Below are positions 6,079 to 13,472 of a stretch of 21,818 nucleotides of DNA, in pieces (within the stretch, counting starts at the first letter, position 1; the number at the start of each line of letters is the position of its first letter). The translations under genes and the position numbers were made by a program. Below the pieces are notes generated by a model that made no database searches, was not told the origin of the DNA, and saw only the letters and a program-made list of their open reading frames with translations. Origin of the DNA: Christensenella sp964592155 (lineage in GTDB: Bacteria; Bacillota; Clostridia; Christensenellales; Christensenellaceae); NCBI GenBank assembly GCA_964592155.1, contig CAZQDA010000047.1, positions 1-21,818 of the forward strand, in the 5' to 3' direction.

Positions 6079-7053
6079 TTATTCCTCAGCAGAACCTGCG
6101 CTTGCCGCTTCTTTTGCTTCCTTTGCCGTAGGCGCGCTTGAAAAACGGTACTGAATCTCTTTTCCCCTGATTTCCGCGATTTGCATCATCTGCGTCACAG
6201 TCACAAATTGATAGCCCTCTTCTTTGAGCGCTTTGATGATCCTGTCATACGCCTGGACCGTTGTTTCATGGATATCATGCGATAAAACGATTGCGCCATC
6301 CGTCACAGATCCGCCATCCGAAGTGCCCTTTACCACATTGTTATAAACAGTATCAGGGTTCCGGTTCTCTGTTTTCCAGTCGTTAGGGTCCACCGACCAC
6401 ATAACCTGTTCCCGCCCGATCTGTGCGGCGAGATCCTCTGTCATGGAGCCGTAAGGCGGCCTGTCGATCAGCGCCCGCAAACCTGTGGCCGCTTCAATTG
6501 CGTCATTCGCCTTGCCATACTGATCCTGCATGATTTGATCAAGCGACAGCTTCTTTAAATCTTTATGATTCCAGCTGTGCGTGCCGATTTCATTACCTTC
6601 GTCATACGCCCGCTTTACAATGTCCGGATATTTTTCCGCATTCTCCCCCAGCATGAAAAAGGTCGCCACCACGCCGTTATCTTTTAAGATATCCAGCAGC
6701 TTTGGCGTAAGCGTCCCGTGCGGGCCGTCGTCAAATGTAAGCGCGACCACCTTGTCATTCATGGGATCAATCCCGCCAAGGCTCTTGGGCTTCATATATC
6801 CATCCTTCGCCTGAAGCTGCGGCAAACTGCTCGTCACCTCCGGCGTGGGAGAAGGCGTCGGCTCCGGCGTAGGCGTCGGCGCAGACGTGGCTACAGGTTC
6901 CGGTGTTTCAGAAAAAACTCCTGTTGACTCCGTCGTTATTTTCGTGGGCTGCGCATCCGTTCCCGCCGCGCTGCCGGTTCCGCATCCTGCTGCAAATGCC
7001 ATGCAGAAAAGCACGGCCAGAAAGACGCATATTATTTTTCCAGTCTTGTTCAT
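6079..7053 (-). CDS. Polysaccharide deacetylase family lipoprotein
   Basis: A 324-residue NodB-homology carbohydrate esterase (CE4 family), probably removing acetyl groups from peptidoglycan or another envelope glycan. Residues 1-24 form a lipoprotein signal with the cysteine at C24 (lipobox-like AAGC). A Pro/Thr-rich spacer (about 50-75, repeated PTP/PEP units) links the anchor to the catalytic domain. Catalytic motifs are TFDDGPH (106-112; D108 base, D109 metal), HSWNH (159-163; both His metal ligands), RPPYG (198-202), DPNDW (222-226) and LSHDIH (258 onward; catalytic His). All canonical residues are present, so it should be active. The ATG at 7053 has AAGGAG just upstream; an in-frame TTG 15 nt earlier contains that site and is rejected. 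The exact glycan is unknown. Confidence 0.93.
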   Translation of the reverse strand: MNKTGKIICVFLAVLFCMAFAAGCGTGSAAGTDAQPTKITTESTGVFSETPEPVATSAPTPTPEPTPSPTPEVTSSLPQLQAKDGYMKPKSLGGIDPMNDKVVALTFDDGPHGTLTPKLLDILKDNGVVATFFMLGENAEKYPDIVKRAYDEGNEIGTHSWNHKDLKKLSLDQIMQDQYGKANDAIEAATGLRALIDRPPYGSMTEDLAAQIGREQVMWSVDPNDWKTENRNPDTVYNNVVKGTSDGGSVTDGAIVLSHDIHETTVQAYDRIIKALKEEGYQFVTVTQMMQIAEIRGKEIQYRFSSAPTAKEAKEAASAGSAEE

Positions 7054-7088
7054 TTGCTCTCCTTCCAAACTGCTTCTTGATACTATGA

Positions 7089-7122
7089 GTATAGTATACT
7101 ATACCTGTATCAAAGTTGTAAA
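7089..7122 (-). promoter_or_regulatory. Deacetylase promoter overlapped by a 16-bp palindrome
   Basis: On the minus strand TTTACA (7117-7122) stands 18 nt before TATACT (7093-7098). The perfect palindrome GTATAGTATACTATAC (7089-7104) covers the -10 box, a layout expected of a repressor operator, although alternating TA-rich -10 sequences can be palindromic by chance. Confidence 0.6.
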
Positions 7123-7189
7123 CTTGGAATCTGCGCATTTTGCGCACAACCAAGCCCCTTTCACACACCTCTGGAATGGTATCCGCCCC

Positions 7190-7267
7190 TTAACCCGCCT
7201 TGCCCTGCGGTTTTTGAACCTTTGCCGCAAGCGTAAACGGTATCCATTTTAAAAGCTGCCTTTTCAT
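7190..7267 (-). CDS. Candidate 25-residue cationic small protein or leader peptide
   Basis: An ATG at 7267 with GGAG 6 nt upstream opens a 25-residue frame beginning MKRQLLKWIPFTLAAKV and ending in a Lys/Gln/Gly-rich tail. It has many Lys/Arg and no acidic residue, with a short amphipathic-looking middle. It overlaps the previous tiny ORF in an ATGA arrangement. It may be a leader peptide upstream of the deacetylase, a membrane-active small protein, or chance. No family is recognised. Confidence 0.3.
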   Translation of the reverse strand: MKRQLLKWIPFTLAAKVQKPQGKAG

Positions 7268-7305
7268 TTTTTACTCCGCATTTTTTTGCGCACCGGCAAC
7301 TTCAT
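7264..7305 (-). CDS. Candidate 13-residue basic leader ORF
   Basis: The frame reads MKLPVRKKMRSKK and stops at a TGA that overlaps the ATG of the next tiny ORF (ATGA). AAGGA lies 10 nt upstream of its ATG, and an extended -10 element lies about 25 nt upstream. The coupling pattern resembles leader ORFs, but the size means chance is possible. Confidence 0.22.
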   Translation of the reverse strand: MKLPVRKKMRSKK

Positions 7306-7328
7306 TGCAGATTCTTCCTTAATTTTTT

Positions 7329-7337
7329 ATTATACCA
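7329..7337 (-). promoter_or_regulatory. Extended -10 promoter upstream of the tiny ORFs
   Basis: The minus strand reads TGG-TATAAT, a perfect extended -10 element (TGnTATAAT). No good -35 is seen, which is usual for this class. Transcription would enter the tiny ORFs and could run into the deacetylase gene. Confidence 0.45.
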
Positions 7338-7436
7338 TAAAATCTATCCTGAAAAAAGATGCCGTCCATGATGCTGTGTTTGGCACCCGCATTGGCGGCT
7401 TATTTGGGTATGCTCACGTTATTGCTTTGTTTTTGT

Positions 7437-7481
7437 TTGTAATGCCTCATTTCGTGTGATAGTATATTGTAGGCATATAAT
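7437..7481 (+). promoter_or_regulatory. Promoter elements of the DUF3089 gene
   Basis: TTGTAA (7437-7442), a 17-nt spacer and TAGTAT (7460-7465) form one candidate promoter. A perfect TATAAT (7476-7481) with a poor -35 forms another. Tandem GGAGT and AGGAG ribosome binding sites follow before the ATG at 7499. Confidence 0.5.
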
Positions 7482-7498
7482 TGTTGGAGTAGGAGTTT

Positions 7499-8440
7499 AT
7501 GGATTATTCACGCAAAGCACATTGGGCGTTCCTGCCAAATAAAAAACAAGAGGAAAAACCGGTTGACGTTTTTTTTGTGTATCCAACAATTTACGCGCAT
7601 CCTTTTCAAAAAAAGAACCATAACATGAATATACATAATCCTGTTTATCGCCTACTTGCAAAAGCGGTGAGCGCATGGCAGGGTCAGCTTTTCGCGCGGC
7701 AGTGTAATTTTTACGTGCCTTATTACCGTCAGGTAGGGCTGGAAAGCTTTCGTATGCCGCTCGAGGAATTTCTGGAAGCGAGCCGTATGCCCTATGAGGA
7801 TGTGTACGACGCTTTTTATTATTATCTGAAGCACTATAACAACGGCAAGCCTTTCATCCTCGCCGGACACAGCCAGGGTAGCGCGATGCTGCTGGAACTG
7901 ATGTGCCGCGAGTTTTCAAATCCCGACCTGCAAAGCAAGCTCATCGCCGCTTATTTAATCGGATTTTCACTTGTGCGGGACGATTTTGTGCTTCATCCAC
8001 ATCTTAAGCTAGCCGGCGCCGCCGATGATCTCGGCTCCATCATCAGCTACAATACAACCGCGACGGGCCTTCCGCTGATGCGTTTTATCCGCCCTGATTC
8101 TGTCTGCGTGAATCCATTGAATTGGAAGCTTGATTACTCTTATGCGGACAAGCGTTTAAACGAAGGCGCGGTGCTCTTTGATTTTGGGAAAAATTTCCGC
8201 TTCGTTGCGCCTCATTACACCGGCGCATATGTGGATCAAGAGCGCGGTGTGCTCGTCATTGACGATGAAGCGGCTTACAACCTATACAAGGCCCGCTGGG
8301 TATTTAAAAAATTCCTGATGAACCGCGGCTCCCTTCATATGCTGGACATCGCGCTTTTTTACAAAAATTTGGAAAGCAATGTAAAAACCAGAATCGAAGC
8401 CTATTTCAAAAATGCCGCGGGTTTTCCCACGTTTCCTTAA
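7499..8440 (+). CDS. DUF3089 domain protein, probable alpha/beta-hydrolase
   Basis: A 313-residue protein matching the DUF3089 family, alpha/beta-hydrolase-fold proteins related to lipases and esterases with no settled substrate. VDVFFVYPTIY near residues 22-32 is the characteristic first strand. The nucleophile elbow is ILAGHSQGSAML, with S125 in a GHSQGS motif. Conserved-looking later stretches are LIGFSLV and a C-terminal histidine in RFVAPHYTGAYVD that could complete the triad. No signal peptide is visible, so it is probably cytoplasmic. It stands alone, divergent from the deacetylase and convergent with the GGDEF/EAL gene, with its own promoter and terminator. Hydrolase is a fold-based inference; the substrate is unknown. 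Confidence 0.85.
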   Translation: MDYSRKAHWAFLPNKKQEEKPVDVFFVYPTIYAHPFQKKNHNMNIHNPVYRLLAKAVSAWQGQLFARQCNFYVPYYRQVGLESFRMPLEEFLEASRMPYEDVYDAFYYYLKHYNNGKPFILAGHSQGSAMLLELMCREFSNPDLQSKLIAAYLIGFSLVRDDFVLHPHLKLAGAADDLGSIISYNTTATGLPLMRFIRPDSVCVNPLNWKLDYSYADKRLNEGAVLFDFGKNFRFVAPHYTGAYVDQERGVLVIDDEAAYNLYKARWVFKKFLMNRGSLHMLDIALFYKNLESNVKTRIEAYFKNAAGFPTFP

Positions 8441-8449
8441 AACGCAACA

Positions 8450-8474
8450 AAAAAGCCGGAAAATCCGGCTTTTT
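8450..8474. terminator. Bidirectional terminator between convergent genes
   Basis: AAAAAGCCGGA (8450-8460) pairs with TCCGGCTTTTT (8464-8474) across a 3-nt loop. The 11-bp stem serves the DUF3089 gene on the plus strand, and it overlaps the last codons of the GGDEF/EAL gene on the minus strand. Confidence 0.9.
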
Positions 8475-11418
8475 ATTTCTCTGTGCCAAGCAATAGCTTT
8501 CGTTCAAATTCTTCACGCGGAACAGGCCTGGAAAAATAATAGCCCTGCGCAATCGCACAGCCCACACTCAACAAAAAGTCTGCCTGTTCCCGGTTTTCCA
8601 CGCCCTCGGAAATCACCTCGAGTTCGAGCTGCTTTGCCATTGCAATCACGTATTGAATGACCGTTCTGCCTTTGCTCGTGGTCACCGCCTCATTCAAAAA
8701 GCCTCTATCAAGCTTAATCGTATTTACCTGCGTACTTTTCAGCATATTGAGCGAGGAATAACCGGAGCCAAAATCATCCATGGAAAACCGAAAGCCTTCC
8801 TTTTGAAGCTTTCTCATTTTTTCATAAAGCTCGCTTTCGTTTTCGATAAACGTGCTTTCCGTAAGCTCTAACTCCACAAGGCTTTGCGGCAGATGATATT
8901 TATTTGTCAGCTCCACAAGCTTATTTAAAAACGTGCTGTTATAGATATGGATTCTGGAAACATTGACGGAAATCGGCACCGTCTGATATCCCTTGTCAAT
9001 CCACTCCCGCAGCATGATAAACGTTTGTTCCCAAACGTATTCATCCAGCCGAATGATAAATCCGTTGCTTTCAAACAGCGGGATAAAGCTGTTTGGCATC
9101 ACAATGCCATCCTGCGGATGATTCCAGCGGACAAGCGCTTCCGCTCCGATAATTTCCCCCGTCTCGATTTGATATTTTGGCTGAAAATAAATCTCAAACT
9201 GCTTTTCTTCGAGCGCCTTTTCCATCTCTTCTTCAATTTTTCGTTCCTGAAGCTGACGCGCGCGCAACTCGTCGTCATAATAGGCCACATTCGTCAGCGT
9301 ATTCCCTTTGATCGTCTTAAGCGCCAGATTCGCCCAATCGCAAAGAATACTGACGGGAATGTTCCTGTCCTCCACCCTGCAAATCCCAAAATATGGCGTA
9401 ATCCGGTATCCCAAATGATATTGGCTTATTTTTTTCGCAATAGCAGCCGCCACTTTATTTAATTCAACGGCACTTTCATAGGCCATACAGATGCAAAAAA
9501 TATCGCCGCCAACCCTGCCGCACACGCCGTTTTTCACCGTGATATCTTGCAGAATACCCGCAATATACCTGAGGATTTTATCTCCTTGCTCGATGCCAAA
9601 CAGGTCATTAATGTATTTAAACCGGTTGATGTCAAGGCGAATCACGGCATATTTTTTATCCGGATTCTCCCGCATCATCTGTTGCGCATAAGCGTAAAAG
9701 GTTTCTACATTATAGATGCCCGTCAGCGTATCAAATTCAGCTTTATATTTTAGGGTCTCCTGCGATCTTGTGATTTCATCCACGTCGTTAAGCGTCCCAA
9801 TGATTCGATAAAGCTCTCCGTTTTGATCCATAATGGCCGTCTGGGACATTTTAAACCATGTGTAGCCGCCTTCTCTGCGCTTTAATCGTATCAGCATTTC
9901 AAAATAAGAGTTGCCCGCCAGCATTTTTTTCATTTCTGCGCGAACCGACTCTCGGTCTTCCTCAAAAAGCACGTCATCTTCCAGCCACACTTTGAGAATA
10001 TCCCTGTTGTCATACTGTCCTTCTATTTCCTGCTTAATCCGCTCCGGAATAAACCGCTCACCTGTCTTCCGGTTCCATTCAAAAACCATGGTGTTGGTTT
10101 GCTCCACAATAATTTTATAACGTTCGTCGTTTAACTGCTGCTGCCTGAGCGTCCTGTTTTGCTCTTGTATTTTGTCCGCCTTTTTCTTGTCTGTGATATC
10201 CATGACAAAGCACAGGTAAAGCTCATCGCCCCGTCTCTCTTTTTCAACGGGAAATAAGGTCAGAGATGCCCAGTGATAGGCTCCGTCCGTCCACAGCTTG
10301 CGAAATTCTCCAATCATGCTTTCCTTGCCAAACGCAAACGTTTTACGTATGGACGCAAGGTCAAAAAACTGTAAAAAGCGCTCTTTGTCATCCGGATGCA
10401 CCATCTCTTGCGAAACCTGCTGGATTCCTTCGTCAAGATTTCCTTTTTCCGGCGGCGTCACATATTTATCCGGCACATGATAGACAATTTTATAGCAATT
10501 TTGCGTCACATTCAGCTCATAAAGTTCATCGTAAATGCTACGCAAGGCAATGTCATACTGTTGCCTGATATATTTCTTTTCTTCTTCCTTCTTTTGGCAG
10601 GTAATATCCCGAGCCGTGACAAACGCAGAGACAGGCTGCTCTTCATACAGAAAAAACACCCTGAACTCAACCCACGCCTCGCGCGCCCCCGCATCCGCCT
10701 TCTCTCTTACATGGCACTGGCAGTTAACTTCTTTTTCTTTTCTTTTTACCGCATCCCGAAGCGACTTTAGACAAAGCGTCTGCTTTAGATTGTTTTCCTC
10801 CGTGTCGTCAAGATATCGCTCCACAATGAAATCCAATAGAGCATCAAAATCGCCCTGCCGCGCAATGGCATTAAACCGCTCCTCCTCTGCCACAGGAGAA
10901 AAAAGATATCGGCCTGTCTCTATATCCACTTCCGTCACCGCATCGCAGGATTTTTGAAAAATAAAATGGGAACGGCGCTGCATGCGTATTTCTTGTTCTG
11001 CACGCATATGGTGTGCGGTTACGTCTTTGATCATAATAATCACGCGACGGTTTTCCTCCGTCCACTTTTCAGCCGGTATGATTGTCGCCGCAACCCAATG
11101 AAACGCTCCTTCTTTGCCCTTTCTGCGGTATTCGCCCAAAATTTCGCGCGCTCCCCCCTGCAGCTTTGACAAAATATGATCCGTATCATAAAGCTCTCTA
11201 TAAGCGGAAATATCATCCGGATGAATGCCAGTTTTCGCCATCTGCGCGATATCCTGCCTGATTTGCCCGCTATACAAAATAGGCTGCAATATCTCTTCAT
11301 TTTGCGCAAGCAAAATAAGGCGTCCGCTTAAAAGCTCGCATTCATAAATTTCTGTATAATTACTGGAAAGTGCGAGGCTGCTGTCTTCGTTCTTCTGAAT
11401 TTCATCGATATCAGGCAT
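8473..11418 (-). CDS. PAS-PAS-GGDEF-EAL cyclic-di-GMP signalling protein
   Basis: A 981-residue cytoplasmic sensor with no obvious membrane helix. Several PAS-like modules fill about residues 10-550, with recurring GAYHW/GAFHW and YTWFKM strands typical of PAS C-termini. A GGDEF domain follows (about 555-710, FDTLTGIYN, then RVGGDIFCI near 636). The EAL domain occupies about 720-970. The diguanylate cyclase signature is altered to GGDIF, so synthesis is doubtful. The EAL domain keeps EALVRW near 757, ELTEST, MDDFGSGYSS, KLDRGF and EGVE, consistent with an active c-di-GMP phosphodiesterase. ATG 11418 has GGAGG 6 nt upstream; the GTG 27 nt earlier would swallow that site. Likely role: degrade c-di-GMP in response to PAS-sensed signals. 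Confidence 0.93.
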   Translation of the reverse strand: MPDIDEIQKNEDSSLALSSNYTEIYECELLSGRLILLAQNEEILQPILYSGQIRQDIAQMAKTGIHPDDISAYRELYDTDHILSKLQGGAREILGEYRRKGKEGAFHWVAATIIPAEKWTEENRRVIIMIKDVTAHHMRAEQEIRMQRRSHFIFQKSCDAVTEVDIETGRYLFSPVAEEERFNAIARQGDFDALLDFIVERYLDDTEENNLKQTLCLKSLRDAVKRKEKEVNCQCHVREKADAGAREAWVEFRVFFLYEEQPVSAFVTARDITCQKKEEEKKYIRQQYDIALRSIYDELYELNVTQNCYKIVYHVPDKYVTPPEKGNLDEGIQQVSQEMVHPDDKERFLQFFDLASIRKTFAFGKESMIGEFRKLWTDGAYHWASLTLFPVEKERRGDELYLCFVMDITDKKKADKIQEQNRTLRQQQLNDERYKIIVEQTNTMVFEWNRKTGERFIPERIKQEIEGQYDNRDILKVWLEDDVLFEEDRESVRAEMKKMLAGNSYFEMLIRLKRREGGYTWFKMSQTAIMDQNGELYRIIGTLNDVDEITRSQETLKYKAEFDTLTGIYNVETFYAYAQQMMRENPDKKYAVIRLDINRFKYINDLFGIEQGDKILRYIAGILQDITVKNGVCGRVGGDIFCICMAYESAVELNKVAAAIAKKISQYHLGYRITPYFGICRVEDRNIPVSILCDWANLALKTIKGNTLTNVAYYDDELRARQLQERKIEEEMEKALEEKQFEIYFQPKYQIETGEIIGAEALVRWNHPQDGIVMPNSFIPLFESNGFIIRLDEYVWEQTFIMLREWIDKGYQTVPISVNVSRIHIYNSTFLNKLVELTNKYHLPQSLVELELTESTFIENESELYEKMRKLQKEGFRFSMDDFGSGYSSLNMLKSTQVNTIKLDRGFLNEAVTTSKGRTVIQYVIAMAKQLELEVISEGVENREQADFLLSVGCAIAQGYYFSRPVPREEFERKLLLGTEK

Positions 11419-11487
11419 ATCGTTCCTCCGCCACCGTTTAGACACGAACTAATCTGAACGATCAATACATACTGTTCTTGTCAGGCA

Positions 11488-11531
11488 TTTATTCATATGG
11501 TTTATTGACTTTACTTATATCCATGAATAAA
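11488..11531. repeat. Inverted repeat upstream of the large GGDEF/EAL gene
   Basis: TTTATTCAT (11488-11496) and ATGAATAAA (11523-11531) form a 9-bp inverted repeat with a 26-nt spacer. A minus-strand TATAAT lies just beyond it, so the repeat would fall in the 5' leader or operator region. Function is unknown. Confidence 0.45.
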
Positions 11532-11647
11532 CACAATATTTATATTATACACATTTTCGCACTCGAAAAAAAGGTGAAAAAAAGACTCTTTGAGACAATT
11601 TCCGATTAAAATTAGATCATATGAAATACAAATTTACGCAAGCGAAA

Positions 11648-11747
11648 NNNNNNNNNNNNNNNNNNNNNNNNNNNNNNNNNNNNNNNNNNNNNNNNNNNNN
11701 NNNNNNNNNNNNNNNNNNNNNNNNNNNNNNNNNNNNNNNNNNNNNNN
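11648..11747. other. Assembly gap of 100 N
   Basis: Exactly 100 undetermined bases, the conventional filler for a gap of unknown size. Sequence on either side (11446-11647 and 11748-11777) contains no recognisable gene. Frames crossing the gap are artefacts, and neighbourhood arguments should not be carried across it. Confidence 0.98.
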
Positions 11748-11777
11748 ATCCTTTCGCAACAGCCCTTGTGAGCCAAT

Positions 11778-12374
11778 TTATTCATAAAACCGGACGATCT
11801 CTTCTATCGGCTTGAGCGACTTCGGCGCAGGCTCTTCCGCCGCCTTGCCAAAAGGCATCTGGGCAATCATCAGCCAGTCCGGAGAAATGTTCCATTCCTT
11901 TTGCACGGCTTCGTCCACAAGCGGATTATAATGCTGCAGTGAGGCGGCGATTCCCTCCGCATGCAGCGTAAGCCATATAGAATACTCGAAAATCGCATTG
12001 TTTTGCTGCGCCCAGTGGTCAAATTTATCTGCATAAAGCGGAAAATTTTCCTTCATCTGCTCCACCAGCTCCATATCCTCATAAAAAAGGATCGTGCCAT
12101 TCCCTCCGCGAAAGCCGTCCAACTTTTTTTGCGTGCGCGCAAAACCATCGGGCGGGGTCACTTTTCGAAGCTCCTTTTCCGTAATATCCCAGAAGCGATC
12201 ATTTGCGTCATCCATCAGCACGACCGCCCTGCTGCCCTGCATGTTATAAGAATTGGGCGCATGCCGCGCCACCTCCACAACTGCCTCGATTTTTTGTGAT
12301 GAGAGCTGTGCAAACTTTTCCAGCGTACGGATCGATCTGCGATTCAGAATTGCTTCTTCCAATTTCATTTTCAT
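11778..12374 (-). CDS. Nitroreductase family protein (FMN-dependent)
   Basis: A 198-residue protein of the nitroreductase family, cytoplasmic FMN enzymes that reduce nitroaromatics, quinones or related electrophiles with NAD(P)H. The N-terminus MKMKLEEAILNRRSIR contains the RRS-R phosphate-binding motif of bound FMN. VARHAPNSYNMQGSRAVVL corresponds to the APSxxNxQpW region, and WLTLHAEGIAASLQHYNP and QMPFGKA match the family's central helix and the loop near the flavin. The ATG at 12374 has GAGGAG upstream; an in-frame upstream start lies inside the preceding gene and is rejected. The gap to that gene is 4 nt, so the two are co-transcribed. The physiological substrate cannot be read from sequence. 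Confidence 0.9.
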   Translation of the reverse strand: MKMKLEEAILNRRSIRTLEKFAQLSSQKIEAVVEVARHAPNSYNMQGSRAVVLMDDANDRFWDITEKELRKVTPPDGFARTQKKLDGFRGGNGTILFYEDMELVEQMKENFPLYADKFDHWAQQNNAIFEYSIWLTLHAEGIAASLQHYNPLVDEAVQKEWNISPDWLMIAQMPFGKAAEEPAPKSLKPIEEIVRFYE

Positions 12375-12378
12375 GTGA

Positions 12379-12657
12379 TCACTCCTCATAGATTTCGTCT
12401 TCGCCGATATCCCGCCACGCACGGCACTGGCCGATGCGCAGCCCGCCGTCTCCGTAGTCTTTATCCTTGGCGAATTTCACAAGCTTTTTACATGGAAATC
12501 CTTTGCACAAACCGCAATGATCGAGTTTTTTCTCTTCGGCGCAGCTTTTGATAGGGCAACGTTCCGCCCATACCGGCTTCTCCCTGCTGATGCAGCCGCC
12601 GCACTTTTCAAAATAACCGCAATTGGAACAAAGTCTTCCACATCTGGATTCTATCAT
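12379..12657 (-). CDS. DUF3795 cysteine-rich small protein
   Basis: A 92-residue protein with eleven cysteines, fitting the DUF3795 family. The pattern is RCGRLCSNCGYFEKCGGC near the N-terminus, then RCPIKSC, DHCGLCKGFPCKKL and a last Cys in GQCRAWRD. Such spacing suggests metal or Fe-S binding, but the family has no firm function. AGAGAGG precedes the ATG at 12657. It sits between an MBL-fold hydrolase gene (24 nt upstream) and the nitroreductase gene (4 nt downstream). Its place beside a redox flavoenzyme hints at a redox or metal-linked role; this is inference. Confidence 0.85.
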   Translation of the reverse strand: MIESRCGRLCSNCGYFEKCGGCISREKPVWAERCPIKSCAEEKKLDHCGLCKGFPCKKLVKFAKDKDYGDGGLRIGQCRAWRDIGEDEIYEE

Positions 12658-12681
12658 ATTTATAACCTCTCTGTTTTGATT

Positions 12682-13410
12682 CTAAATCGTTACTTTTTGA
12701 TTTTTCTGATACAGAACTGCCGCCGCCGGCAGTTTTTCCCGCTCAAGCGTGTGAATCGTGGCCTGCGCATAGCCATGCCTGTCCTTTTCTGCAAAGGGCA
12801 GGTGATAAAGAATCATCCGCCGGGGGCACACCACCTCTTTGATGATTTTTCTTCCTTTGGAAAGCGTTACGAACGGAAAGTTGAAAAAAGCGTTTCCGAT
12901 TGTGTCCACGTCGCACACAAGCTGCCGGATTTCCTCCACATCGAAGGTGCTGTCGCCCAGCACGGAAAAATTTTCGCCATCTATGGTAAAAATAAAACCA
13001 TAATTCTCCACCTCCGCATATTCAAGGCCGTCATGCACAAGCTGCCGCGCCTGAATCCGGATTCCATGAAACGAAAGCTCTTCGCTTTCATTGCGAAGCA
13101 CAGATACATTATCCTGCCCTTCAAAATCCGCAATGGGCGAAATCAACTGCGTATCCGGATGGTTTGCCAAAAATTCCTGCGTCCATTCCCTGCTGTAGTG
13201 ATCCGGATGGTCGTGCGTATAGACCAAAAGGTCAACGTGCTCAAACTCCCCTTCTCCGTGGGCGATTTCATATAGCAAATCGTCCGGTACGCTGGAAAAG
13301 CGCTGGGTGTAACGGTTGTGCATTGCGTCAACCAGTATTTTCTTTCCATGATATTGTATCAAAACTCCTGCGTTTGCAGTCAGTCTTACAAAGTTTTCAC
13401 TGCTGCTCAT
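12682..13410 (-). CDS. MBL-fold metallo-hydrolase
   Basis: A 242-residue metallo-beta-lactamase-fold protein resembling the UlaG-like/L-ascorbate-6-phosphate lactonase-related branch. The metal motif is VYTHDHPDH (H66, H68, D70, H71). Other family features are the N-terminal NAGVLIQYHGKKILVDAM, FSVLGDSTF in the middle (metal-bridging Asp region) and ILYHLPFAEKDRHG near the C-terminus, which supplies a late His. It probably hydrolyses a small cytoplasmic ester or lactone, but the substrate is unknown. The ribosome binding site is weak (AAAGAGAAAA before ATG 13410). It is first in the operon with DUF3795 and nitroreductase genes and has its own promoter. Confidence 0.88.
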   Translation of the reverse strand: MSSSENFVRLTANAGVLIQYHGKKILVDAMHNRYTQRFSSVPDDLLYEIAHGEGEFEHVDLLVYTHDHPDHYSREWTQEFLANHPDTQLISPIADFEGQDNVSVLRNESEELSFHGIRIQARQLVHDGLEYAEVENYGFIFTIDGENFSVLGDSTFDVEEIRQLVCDVDTIGNAFFNFPFVTLSKGRKIIKEVVCPRRMILYHLPFAEKDRHGYAQATIHTLEREKLPAAAVLYQKNQKVTI

Positions 13411-13443
13411 TTTTCTCTTTGCTCATTTCTCTCGTATCTTTCT

Positions 13444-13472
13444 AGTATAGTGCAAACCAGGCGTGTTTTCAA
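13444..13472 (-). promoter_or_regulatory. Promoter of the MBL-DUF3795-nitroreductase operon
   Basis: On the minus strand TTGAAA (13467-13472), a 17-nt spacer and TATACT (13444-13449) form a strong sigma-A promoter. The -35 box overlaps the stop codon of the upstream Lnt-like gene, so this operon can be transcribed independently. Confidence 0.75.

Larger units (their letters stand above)
7123..7498. other. Divergent intergenic region between the deacetylase and DUF3089 genes
   Basis: These 376 bp lack a gene of normal size. They hold a small hairpin TGCGCA-TTT-TGCGCA (7132-7146), two tiny cationic ORFs on the minus strand (7190-7305) behind an extended -10 promoter (7329-7337), and a 27-codon hydrophobic ORF on the plus strand (7359-7442) without a clear ribosome binding site. 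Promoter elements of the DUF3089 gene lie at the right end. Confidence 0.6.

Noticed and set aside
11590..11815. Short frames spanning the run of N
   Set aside because: They exist only because unknown bases cannot contain stop codons.
12517..13275. 252-codon plus-strand frame over the DUF3795 and MBL genes
   Set aside because: It is antisense to two genes with clear cysteine and metal-binding motifs and has no family features of its own.
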